A stretch of 19,416 bases of DNA, from the NCBI GenBank assembly GCA_031295725.1, contig JAUMNV010000109.1:1-19416 (forward strand). Direction: 5' to 3'. Origin of the DNA: Collinsella sp. (GTDB lineage: Bacteria; Actinomycetota; Coriobacteriia; Coriobacteriales; Coriobacteriaceae). Below the pieces are notes generated by a model. That model ran no database searches, had not been told where the DNA came from, and worked only from the letters and a program-made list of their open reading frames with translations. Position 1 is the stretch's first letter. Each line of letters starts with the position of its first letter. Below are positions 1 to 7,217 of this stretch, in pieces. Position numbers and translations under genes: made by a program.

Positions 1-19
1 GGAAAGGACGAAGACCGCT

Positions 20-1300
20 ATGGAAATCTTATCAGACCCGACGCCGGACATGCTCGCCATGCCCCGTTTCGACGACGGCGCCATCGACATGCAGGAGCTG
101 CTCAGGCGTCTCGCCGAGCAGGTCGTGAACGCCGTGATGGACGCCGAGGCCGACCAGCTCTGCGGCGGCGGGGCGAACAGCCGAAACGGCTACCGCGAGA
201 GGTCGCTCGCCACCTGCGTCGGCACGCTGACGCTGCGCATCCCCAAGCTGCGCTCCGGCAGCTTCTTCCCCGAGGACGCGCTCGAGCGCCACCGGCGCGT
301 CGACCGCGCCCTCGTGGCCGCCGTGGCCGAGATGTACGCCACGGGCACCAGCACCCGCAAGGTGCAGAGGGTGGCCGAGAAGATGGGCGTCTCCAGGCTC
401 TCGAAGGACTAGGTGAGCGCCATCGCCTCGAGCCTGGACGCAGACATCGAGGACCTGTGCGCAAGGCCGCTCGGCGGCTCGCCGGTGCCCTACGTCTGGC
501 TCGACGCGACCTACGTCAAGTGCCGCCGCGGGGGGCGCGTCGCCTCCACCGCCGTGGTCACCGCCATCGGCTGCGATGCGGGCGGCCGGAGGCGCGTCCT
601 GGGCGTCGACGTGGTCGACACCGAGTCCTACGACTCGTGGCTCGCCTTCCTGCGGGCCATCCGCTCGCGCGGGGCGGCGGGCGTGCGGCTCGTCGTCTCG
701 GACGCCCACCCGGGGCTCGTCCGGGCGCTCGGCGAGGTCTTCCAGGGCGCCGCGTGGCAGCGCTGCGCGGTCCACCTCATGCGCGACTGCATGCGCGAGG
801 CCGGCTCCTGGCAGCTCAGGCGCCGCGTGGGCAGGATCGTGTCGCAGGTGTTCCGCGGGCGCGACGCCGCCACCGTGACGGCCATGTACCACGCGGCGTG
901 CGACATGCTGGAGGGGTGCTGCCCCAGGGCGGCGGCGGTGCTGGAGGAGGCCGAGCCCGACGCGCTGGCCTACCTCGACTTCCCGCCGACCCACTGGAAG
1001 CGCCTGCGCACCAACAACGTGCAGGAGAGGACCAACCGGGAGATAAAGCGCAGGTCGCGCGTCGTGCAGGTGTTCCCCTCCACGGGCTCGCTGGTGCGGC
1101 TCGCGGGCGCGGTCATGTGCGAGCGGGACGAGATATGGCAGGAGTCCAGGTACTTCTCGGAGGTGAGGATGAACGAGCTCTACGATGACGGTCGCACTCG
1201 GGGAATCGACGGTCCCGTCGATTGGGCGCGGCTTGAGGCGGAGGCCAGGAAGATGCTCGAGTCCGGCCTCGAGCTTGCGGACAGGGTCGAGGCGGCATAG
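20..1300 (+). pseudogene. IS256-family (mutator-type) transposase, split by an in-frame amber codon
   Basis: This is a DDE transposase that would cut and move its own element. The reading frame runs from ATG 20 to TAG 1298-1300 (426 codons, normal for IS256) but is interrupted by TAG at 410-412, after VSRLSKD. The second half resumes in the same frame with VSAIASSLD. Relatives have a sense codon here in the conserved VSRL-K/D-E-D region, and CAG (Gln) to TAG is the simplest origin. The catalytic triad is visible in joined numbering: D162 (WLDATYVK), D228 (VVSDAHPGL) and E336 (TNNVQER). The D-D spacing of 66 and D-E spacing of 108 suit the family. The N-terminal half has the usual LLRRLAEQVVNAVMDAEA helix and NSRNGYRER motif. 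It is probably inactive unless the amber codon is suppressed; everything else in the frame is intact, so the break looks recent. Confidence 0.85.
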
Positions 1301-1382
1301 GATATCAACCGTGTTCCAGGTTCCAGGACGCCGGGCCGACTCGCTTCGGATCGGGCGCTACACCAACTTTCTCGACACTACC
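1277..1382 (+). repeat. IS256 right-end repeat, copy 1
   Basis: This copy covers the last seven transposase codons plus stop and the non-coding right end of the element. It aligns without gaps to 2132-2237, at a constant offset of 855 bp, with 10 mismatches in 106 positions by hand count. Most differences are transitions. Confidence 0.85.
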
Positions 1383-1738
1383 ACCACACGGCAAACCACC
1401 AAAAGGACGACTACGACTACCGCTCGACAGACCTATCCAACAATTACTTTGTGCGAAACTGCAAGGCCGAAAAATGAGCCGAGAAGCATACCGACCGCAT
1501 TCAGCAGCACTTGGATGGCAAGGAAGAGAGCTTTTCCATCGATGCCGACAACCAGTCCTTCCCGCCGAGTATCTCGGGGATTCAGAACGTGATCGTTGCT
1601 TTTGCGATGAATCCGAGGGTGCAGAAGGCTCAAGGCGCCGAGGTTGAGCTAACCGCGACTTGGAACGTCGGCAAGGAATCGATCAGCAAATGGAGCGCTA
1701 AGTACGTCCTAGCAGCAAATTTCCAAAATGCAGCATAA
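1382..1738 (+). pseudogene. Unrecognised gene remnant next to the IS right end
   Basis: Immediately after the IS end one frame reads through to TAA at 1736-1738, with a single interruption, TGA at 1475-1477. Before the break it encodes DYDYRSTDLSNNYFVRNCK; after it, a segment containing SFPPSISGIQNVIVAFAMNP and ELTATWNVGKESISKWSAKY. I recognise no family. No start codon with a ribosome binding site is visible and the 5' end abuts the IS, so the IS probably inserted into the gene or removed its beginning. An apparent start at 1511 is only a TTG with no clear Shine-Dalgarno sequence. The TGA could be a decayed CGA (Arg). I treat this as a dead fragment; a short real gene starting after 1477 cannot be excluded. 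Confidence 0.45.
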
Positions 1739-1740
1739 GA

Positions 1741-2131
1741 AAAATCATCGAAGACGACGCACACCGCGTCGCATCCTCCCTCGACGGGGGGGATGGCCAT
1801 CGCGGTCTCCGCCTCGGGCCGCTCCCTGCCGTCGGGCGCGGGCGCGCTGACGTTCGAGCGCGACGGCGCCACAGGACTCTACAGGATCTCCTCGGACGGC
1901 GCGCTGCTGACCAAGTCGGGTGACCGGGCGGTCCTGGCCGAGGCGGACGGCTCCGCCTCACAACTCTGGCGCGTCTCGGCCTGCGAAGGCGGCTACGCCA
2001 TCGTATCCGCATCGGGCATGGCGCTCGACGACTTCGCGAAGTCGACCTCCGAGGGCAACCGGGTGTGGCCCTACGCGCACAACGGGGCTACCGCCTAGGC
2101 GTGGCTACTCGCGGACCCGGCGGTCCCTGCA
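1741..2131 (+). pseudogene. Ricin-type beta-trefoil lectin domain fragment, broken by frameshift and amber codon
   Basis: The segment encodes part of a carbohydrate-binding ricin-B-like domain, a module common at the C-terminus of secreted or surface proteins. Evidence is the repeated trefoil pattern: HRVASSLDGG then MAIAVSASG, GLYRISSDGALLTKSG, the QLWRV motif, GGYAIVSASGMALDD and NRVWPYAHNGATA. It is broken twice. The first five-residue-plus stretch (frame of 1741) joins the rest only if one G is removed from the seven-G tract at 1786-1792. TAG at 2096-2098 then interrupts GATA-stop-AWLL exactly where ricin domains carry Q-x-W, so CAG to TAG is likely. The frame continues to 2131, where it meets the IS256 scar. 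No start, signal peptide or anchor is visible, so this is a displaced fragment of a larger gene. Confidence 0.7.
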
Positions 2132-2237
2132 GCGGACAGGGTCGAGACGGCATAGGATATCAACTGTATTCCAGATTCTAGGACACAGGGCCGACTCGCT
2201 TCGGATCGGGCTCTACAACAACTTTCTCGACGCTACC
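2132..2237 (+). repeat. IS256 right-end scar, copy 2
   Basis: These 106 bp match 1277-1382 with 10 mismatches and no gaps, including the last transposase codons (ADRVETA then TAG at 2153-2155) and the terminal ctttctcgacgctacc. No more of the element remains upstream; sequence before 2132 belongs to the lectin fragment. The copy is therefore a deletion scar of a second, diverged IS256-like element. Confidence 0.8.
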
Positions 2238-2276
2238 CAAAATGGGTGCCGAGGCTCATACTTGCCCCGGCACCCA
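2238..2276 (-). terminator. Rho-independent terminator at the end of the polysaccharide operon
   Basis: The arms TGGGTGCCG (2243-2251) and CGGCACCCA (2268-2276) are perfectly complementary. Three further pairs (GGC 2253-2255 with GCC 2264-2266) follow one mismatch, leaving an 8-nt loop. On the - strand the hairpin is followed at once by TTTTGGG. It lies 73 bp after the wzx stop codon and one IS-scar length from the lectin remnant, so it would end the 14-gene transcript and shield it from the IS region. Confidence 0.8.
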
Positions 2277-2349
2277 TGTGCAATTTCTTCGGTACTGTTT
2301 CACAATATCTAGCAGTGCTCAAACGAGTAAATGCCCAATCAGACACCGC

Positions 2350-3774
2350 TTAAGCAGATTGCTTACGCTTTCCAACTACCTTCATGCCCTTGCGAGCAAT
2401 GTCTAAGAGACCATTCCTGAGAACGAATAGAATGACAAAGAAAAGCAGGAACTCTGCAATTAGAATGCCATGAGAGAACGGTGCGAAAGACAAAGCCACT
2501 TGGGCGCCAATCAGAATAAAGCTGGCAGCAATCTCTCCCCTGTGAAAATCAAGTTTAATAAACTTACGTGTATCACGCGCACGCACCGCGGCGATAACGG
2601 CATAGCTAATAGCAGTAGCGCCAGCAGCGCCCATAATTCCAAACGCCGGAACAAGAAGCAGAGTGAGCGCTATGTTAACGATTGCTCCGATAGCAGTTGT
2701 AGAGAAGGCCTTCTTGCTTTCTTTGGTAACGACATACGTTGTTCCAAAGAAAGCGGCAACGCAGGAAAAGAGATTCGCAAGCGATAGCATAGCAACTGGC
2801 TGCCACGAGCCTTCATATGATGAACTCATGAGGAACGTGTAGACGGGGTAAGCAGACGCAGCGATAAGGGACGATGCCACAGCAAGAACCACAAAGATAT
2901 AGCGAAAGACCGTCGACTGAAACTTAGCATTGTCCGCGGATTCTCGCTCTTCAATTGCGGAAATCTGCCATGCCTGCATGAAAATGTTGTAAACGATGTT
3001 CACGATCTGAGGGATTTTCTGGGCAACGTTGTAGATACCGTTTGCGCCGGCACCAATGAAGAACAGTATTACATACCTGTCGGAAGCCGACATAATCCAC
3101 CACATAAGCGAGTTCGGAATTAGAGGTATGCAGTAGGTCAACATGTCATTTAGCGCATGTCTATTTAAGCTGGAGAATGCTAGGTAATTCCATAGTCTAC
3201 AGGACACGATGATATGCAAAGCTCCGATGAATTGTGCAACAACCATAGAAGCAAGGTATCCGCCAACACCAAGGTGCCACACTGCAAGTGCAAGTACGTT
3301 CGAAAAGGCAGTAACAAATGTAATGACAACGCCATTTGCGGCGAATGCCTTTGAATTGCCGATTCCGCGAAGAAGCTGCATGAATACGTAGTTGAAACTG
3401 GTCAAGCAAAGCAAGAGCAGGAAATAGACAACGTTATCACCAATGACGCTGAACATGCGAAACAACGGGAACAGCAGCCAGCAAATAACCCAACCAGCAA
3501 TAACAACAAGCAGCGAATTCGACGCAATGGTTTTAACATCGACTTCCTTTGAAACTGTAAAGCGAAGAACAGCTTCGTTCATGCCAACCATAGCAAACGG
3601 GACGAGCAAATTGACCGTAGTGGTAACAAGATCAGCTGTGCCATACTCTGCGGTCGTTAAATAATAAGTATAAAAGGGAACAATAAGAAAGGTAATAACC
3701 TTGCTACCCAGGTTCCCAATAAAGAAAACCACAGAGTTCTTGACTAATTTCTTATATTTACTTTCTGCAGCCAT
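2350..3774 (-). CDS. wzx: Wzx-type polysaccharide flippase (MOP/MATE-like exporter superfamily)
   Basis: This is a predicted 474-residue integral membrane protein that would flip undecaprenyl-diphosphate-linked repeat units to the outer face of the membrane. It has the family's opening pattern, a short basic cytoplasmic stretch (KYKKLVKNS) followed by FFIGNLGSKVITFLIVPFY and YLTTAEYGTADLV. About a dozen or more hydrophobic segments are spread along the whole length, and the tail is basic (KGMKVVGKRKQ). I chose ATG 3774, preceded by GGATAGG on the - strand. The longer frame from TTG 3807 adds 11 residues with no better ribosome binding site. It is the last gene of the operon, 40 bp after the FrhB-like gene, and is AT-rich compared with the flanks. 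The symbol denotes functional class only; a flippase for another lipid-linked glycan would look the same. Confidence 0.85.
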   Translation of the reverse strand: MAAESKYKKLVKNSVVFFIGNLGSKVITFLIVPFYTYYLTTAEYGTADLVTTTVNLLVPFAMVGMNEAVLRFTVSKEVDVKTIASNSLLVVIAGWVICWLLFPLFRMFSVIGDNVVYFLLLLCLTSFNYVFMQLLRGIGNSKAFAANGVVITFVTAFSNVLALAVWHLGVGGYLASMVVAQFIGALHIIVSCRLWNYLAFSSLNRHALNDMLTYCIPLIPNSLMWWIMSASDRYVILFFIGAGANGIYNVAQKIPQIVNIVYNIFMQAWQISAIEERESADNAKFQSTVFRYIFVVLAVASSLIAASAYPVYTFLMSSSYEGSWQPVAMLSLANLFSCVAAFFGTTYVVTKESKKAFSTTAIGAIVNIALTLLLVPAFGIMGAAGATAISYAVIAAVRARDTRKFIKLDFHRGEIAASFILIGAQVALSFAPFSHGILIAEFLLFFVILFVLRNGLLDIARKGMKVVGKRKQSA

Positions 3775-3814
3775 CTGCCTATCCAAACCATATAGCGAAA
3801 ACAACAAATACGGC

Positions 3815-5020
3815 CTACTTACCGAGTATCCGTTTGAGTTTTCGCCTCACACGAATCAAAAATGTATCCTCAAAGCTCCACTTCGAAGAAAGCTCCCTTA
3901 TGCTCGCACCGTCGGCAAGAGCATGCAGAAACTTATTTCTTTGAGGATGAGGGGCTACGGAAGTAGCAAGCGCAGGATTCCCGCCAATCACCTCTTCATA
4001 GCTAGAAGGCCCTATTTCAAGCTTAGGCGATACCCTGTCGAACCATTTCTTTCCTTTATCGGTATTGCACAGAACGGCAGAGACCCCCATAGAGGAATCA
4101 ACTTCGGGATGAATGGAGGGGAATCCCCAAAAATCACCAAGAGTTAAATCTGACCCGCAAGAGCGCTTTGCCGGACAATCAAAACATGAAGAACGTAATG
4201 ACGCGTTATCCAAAAATGCTCTCATATACCAATCGTCGCCATAACGTCCGCCGGTGACGCGGCAATCGTCTTTCTCCGTCCTTGCGTAGTAAAGGACGGA
4301 GTAAGACGACCATCCGGTCGTCTTACTCCGGAAATTGATATCATCAATTTCAGAGTTTTGGGCAGAAGACTGGAATTCAATCCATTTTCTCCAGAGCAGA
4401 GGCGATGGGGCGCCGTGGCAGATAACGTCAGCAGAAATAAAGAAAGCGGAATCTGCTAGCTTGCCCAGATAGTTCCTCATGCCGGAAACCTGACAAGCAG
4501 TGCCCGTAAAGAAAACTAAGCGTTTCGCCAGAAGATATTCCTTGACCTCTCGATAAAGAGAAGCGGGAATCTCGCTTTGAACATATTTTGATCGTTGGAG
4601 TCTTTTAAGATCCTCTAAATCAGTAGCACACTCATGTCGAACCGTATGGCAGTGCTCCCGGAAAGAAGCCCCAACGACAACGCCATCGGACTTAATAGCA
4701 GCATCGGCAAGCACACCAAAGAGCCCTCCAGACGATGATTGCTGGAGAACGTCACTTGAAAGAGACTTGGCCCAAGACACTTCAACAGGCTCGACAACGG
4801 GATTGCGACTTAATACGGGGCAAGTCGAGTCACAAGCACCACACCCGATACATAGGTCGGAATTGAAGCTGGGCCTTAAGAAGCCCACCTCGTCCGGCGT
4901 CATCGAAAGACATCCCTTCGGGCATTTGGCAGAGCAGGCGCCGCATCCACAGCAGGAATCACCCAGAGAGATGATTTCTGGTGCCCTATCAGCCCTTCCC
5001 GACTGTTCTTGCTGAGTCAT
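3815..5020 (-). CDS. FrhB-like (coenzyme F420 hydrogenase/dehydrogenase beta-subunit family) iron-sulfur flavoprotein
   Basis: A predicted cytoplasmic redox enzyme. The N-terminus has two ferredoxin-type [4Fe-4S] motifs, CCGCGACSAKCP (about residues 23-34) and CIGCGACDSTCP (57-68). FrhB-family signatures follow: FFTGTACQVSGMRNYL, ADVICHGAPSPLLWRKW, NFRSKTTGW, and CFDCPAKRSCGSDLTLGDFW with further conserved cysteines. Family members in polysaccharide loci usually sit beside pyruvyl-transferase-family proteins, and one lies three genes upstream here. Their substrate is not established, and nothing here shows F420 use; a flavin- or ferredoxin-linked change to a sugar or its substituent is the inference. 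ATG 5020 is preferred to ATG 5026, since AGAGG lies about 8 nt upstream of 5020 but only 2 nt from 5026. The 5026 start would overlap the GT2 stop. The gene contains the dyad cluster at 4274-4351. Confidence 0.85.
   Translation of the reverse strand: MTQQEQSGRADRAPEIISLGDSCCGCGACSAKCPKGCLSMTPDEVGFLRPSFNSDLCIGCGACDSTCPVLSRNPVVEPVEVSWAKSLSSDVLQQSSSGGLFGVLADAAIKSDGVVVGASFREHCHTVRHECATDLEDLKRLQRSKYVQSEIPASLYREVKEYLLAKRLVFFTGTACQVSGMRNYLGKLADSAFFISADVICHGAPSPLLWRKWIEFQSSAQNSEIDDINFRSKTTGWSSYSVLYYARTEKDDCRVTGGRYGDDWYMRAFLDNASLRSSCFDCPAKRSCGSDLTLGDFWGFPSIHPEVDSSMGVSAVLCNTDKGKKWFDRVSPKLEIGPSSYEEVIGGNPALATSVAPHPQRNKFLHALADGASIRELSSKWSFEDTFLIRVRRKLKRILGK
4274..4351. repeat. Three adjacent perfect inverted repeats inside the FrhB-like gene
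   Basis: Dyad 1 pairs 4274-4283 with 4292-4301 (10 bp, 8-nt loop). Dyad 2 pairs 4297-4311 with 4316-4330 (15 bp, loop ATCC). Dyad 3 pairs 4331-4339 with 4343-4351 (9 bp, 3-nt loop). Dyads 1 and 2 share bases 4297-4301, so their full forms exclude each other in one strand. The DNA codes the family motif region INFRSKTTGWSSYSV and following residues, so the symmetry arises from codon choice. Confidence 0.85.
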
Positions 5021-5022
5021 TC

Positions 5023-6009
5023 TCATTTCCTCTTCTTTACGGCACGCAATGTTGAATTAAATGCCCTCGAAACAATTCGTGGAGCGTTAAGATACATCGC
5101 TCTACGCACCCTATCGACACCACTTAGCTGAGAACTGTCACACTCGGTAAACCTAATAGCGTTAAATAGTCGATCTTCCTCGTTGGAGCTCATTTGGCCC
5201 GAATCGATGCCCATTCCAAGAATCCTCAAAGCCTCATGAACCTTGAACTGACGAAGATGACTAACGATCTCAGGACTGTTCCCTTGATAACCAATCATCT
5301 GATCAATAGCATCGAGAGAGCTTAGCAAACTATGGTTGAAGCCGCTGGTGGTAGCGCTTCCAGGGCGATCCAAAATATTCCACAACGCAAGGGGCTCATA
5401 GTGAAGGCCGCGACATACCTTAAGATAGGTAAATACAAAAAGACCATCCTCGGTATGGGCAATCCGCTCATCAAACCTTAAGCCGCACCGTTCAATTAAC
5501 TCACGAGAAAAAAGCTTATAGCAGGAACTGCCGATATGTATCGAATTGTAAACTCCAAAGCGGAGAATAGCGGCATCAGAGGATAGATCTTCAATGGACA
5601 TGTCGACAATCTGATTGCCGCAAACCTCCAAGCCGTTAACCACAGAAACAAAATTTGCATCTGCAGCAATTAGGGCACCCGGTTTAAGGCTTTGCATCCG
5701 CATCATCTGCTCGCATGCTTCAGGTTCAAGCCAGTCATCAGAGTCGAGAAAGATAACATAGTCACCAGTCGCAAGATTCAGCGCATGGTTGCGTGCGCGA
5801 GAGACACCGGAGTTTTCTTGGCGTGAAAGCACCACCCTTGAATCAGCAGAATACGTCTGGAGAACACTCCATGTGCCATCAGACGACCCGTCGTCGACAA
5901 CGACAACCTCAATGTCCTCATACGTCTGGGAGAGAGCAGAAGAGACACCACGCCCGATATAATTCTCAACATTAAATGCGGGAATAATTATCGATACTTT
6001 GCCTTTCAT
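5023..6009 (-). CDS. Family 2 (GT-A) glycosyltransferase
   Basis: A predicted 328-residue membrane-associated enzyme adding one sugar from a nucleotide donor to the lipid-linked repeat unit. The GT2 core is clear: VSIIIPAFN at residues 5-13, VVVVDDGSSDGT at 35-46, NSGVSRARNHAL at 66-77, and the metal-binding DxD in IFLDSDDW (D89, D91). FDERIAHTEDGLF further along is the usual acceptor-side ED motif. The C-terminal third is less conserved, ending in RVRRAMYLNAPRIVSRAFNS. I chose ATG 6009; TTG 6018 in the same frame adds only three residues. Neither has a strong Shine-Dalgarno sequence, and the stop of the gene upstream is 9 bp away, so translational coupling is likely. Donor and acceptor cannot be read from sequence. 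Confidence 0.9.
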   Translation of the reverse strand: MKGKVSIIIPAFNVENYIGRGVSSALSQTYEDIEVVVVDDGSSDGTWSVLQTYSADSRVVLSRQENSGVSRARNHALNLATGDYVIFLDSDDWLEPEACEQMMRMQSLKPGALIAADANFVSVVNGLEVCGNQIVDMSIEDLSSDAAILRFGVYNSIHIGSSCYKLFSRELIERCGLRFDERIAHTEDGLFVFTYLKVCRGLHYEPLALWNILDRPGSATTSGFNHSLLSSLDAIDQMIGYQGNSPEIVSHLRQFKVHEALRILGMGIDSGQMSSNEEDRLFNAIRFTECDSSQLSGVDRVRRAMYLNAPRIVSRAFNSTLRAVKKRK

Positions 6010-6018
6010 AGGCGGCAA

Positions 6019-7188
6019 CTACCCCAAATCTTTATAACCGAATTTATATTTAAGCCGCTCGTGAGGAGCCAAATTGTTCATGAAACGAAGCCACTGAAGT
6101 ATTTCCGCCGTTGCGTCACCAAACCCTGGAATGCCATTCGCCATCTGGGAAAGCCAAATAGAGCCTCCCCTAATATTGGCTTCAATAACAATCGGCGCGC
6201 CATCTTCCCCGATGGTAAAGTCCCAACTGATAAGGCCCATTTGAGGCATCAACGAATGCATGCGCTTCGCCGCATCAATAGCACCGGGAACACCAGCAAT
6301 CTTATATCCCTGAAAAACAACCCCCGTGTCAGGATGTTTCTCGAACCGATCATTAAACTCAGTAAGGGCCGATGGTGCAAGCAAACCTTCATTTGAAATG
6401 CCAATGAACATGCCGCCAGCATGCGCATTATCCACCGCACTCTTTCCGCGACCAATCCTCATCAGCAGAGGTAAAGAACGGAGTTCGCCTTGCCAGCGGT
6501 ATGTCATAATCCTCAGCGTATTAACGCTCTCAGGATGTAATTTAACCACTGAAGAATGGCATGAGATTACTTCTTGAACTGTAAAATCACTGCCGAGCAA
6601 TTCGAATAATTCTTCAGCAGTTGTACCCGTCGCAGCATCGACACCGGAAGCAAAGCAATAAGACCCGCAGCCTTCGCCTGAACAAGTCCCTACTGTCGGT
6701 TTTGCAAAGCAAGCACCACAGTTGCCAATTAAATTAAGTGCTGTCTCTTTGGAAATCTCTTTGAAGTCGGAATTGCGAAGAACCCCAGACGTGCTTGTAA
6801 CGATTGGACGTGGAGTTCTAACCCCAGCTCTTTCGGCAAACAATGGAAGAAGATTCTTATCCTCAAATACGGTGGCATACGCCACCGGCATATTCATATA
6901 TCGTTCGAACTCAGGGATAAACAGGAGTTCCGGAAAAAACCTGACATCGAACTTGCCAGAAATTGCAAGATTATGCCGATGCCATGTGTAAGGGATTTTT
7001 CTACCATAGTTCTCAACATAAAAATTGTCGATGGCACGCATTTGCTCGGAAGAGAGCTCGACATCGCTGAGAATAGATTTTCTTTTGGGATCTTTAAACT
7101 TCGCAATTTCTGCCTGTCGAGCGCGATGAATCTTAACGTTCTCCAAGACATCATATAAGCCATCTTTAACATCTGATTTGAGAGACAT
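6019..7188 (-). CDS. Sugar-transfer-associated ATP-grasp protein
   Basis: A predicted 389-residue cytoplasmic ATP-grasp ligase of the type found in polysaccharide loci. Such folds join a carboxylate to an amine or thiol through an acyl-phosphate. Visible features are TVFEDKNLLPLFAERAGV (substrate-side helix), CGACFAKPTVGTCSGEGC (ATP-clamping lysine and glycine-rich loop), FTVQEVISCHS, and the metal/ATP-binding end GLISWDFTIGEDGAPIVIEA-N, where D, E and N ligands are in place. The start is ATG 7188, with GGAG 5 nt upstream on the - strand. A longer in-frame extension to 7353 overlaps the preceding gene and has no homology-like sequence. It lies 29 bp after the pyruvyl-transferase-family gene. 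The substrate is unknown; with the second ATP-grasp protein at 8328 it points to amide-type decoration of the glycan. Confidence 0.8.
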   Translation of the reverse strand: MSLKSDVKDGLYDVLENVKIHRARQAEIAKFKDPKRKSILSDVELSSEQMRAIDNFYVENYGRKIPYTWHRHNLAISGKFDVRFFPELLFIPEFERYMNMPVAYATVFEDKNLLPLFAERAGVRTPRPIVTSTSGVLRNSDFKEISKETALNLIGNCGACFAKPTVGTCSGEGCGSYCFASGVDAATGTTAEELFELLGSDFTVQEVISCHSSVVKLHPESVNTLRIMTYRWQGELRSLPLLMRIGRGKSAVDNAHAGGMFIGISNEGLLAPSALTEFNDRFEKHPDTGVVFQGYKIAGVPGAIDAAKRMHSLMPQMGLISWDFTIGEDGAPIVIEANIRGGSIWLSQMANGIPGFGDATAEILQWLRFMNNLAPHERLKYKFGYKDLG

Positions 7189-7217
7189 GTGTTCTCCGAT
7201 AACTGAAGGGGACGAAT

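Larger units (their letters stand above)
1..1382 (+). mobile_element. IS256-family insertion sequence (left end outside window)
   Basis: The element carries one transposase gene, followed by about 80 bp of non-coding right end. The right end finishes near 1382 in ctttctcgacactacc, whose reverse complement (ggtagtgtcgagaaag) resembles the terminal inverted repeats of IS256-family elements. The boundary is supported because similarity to a second copy at 2132-2237 stops at the matching base. The left inverted repeat lies before base 1, so neither the full length nor a target-site duplication can be determined. A purine-rich ribosome binding site (ggaaagga, 1-8) precedes the transposase ATG at 20. 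Confidence 0.8.

Noticed and set aside
32..994. 320-codon - strand frame opposite the transposase
   Set aside because: Antisense to conserved DDE motifs, with A/R/H/G-rich shadow composition.
1204..1223. Near-perfect palindrome AATCGACGG-TC-CCGTCGATT in the transposase gene
   Set aside because: Its 2-nt spacer makes a poor hairpin, it lies in ordinary IS coding DNA, and nothing ties it to a function.
3775..3807. Longer wzx start at TTG 3807
   Set aside because: It adds 11 residues unlike flippase N-termini; ATG 3774 starts the conserved region and has GGATAGG upstream.
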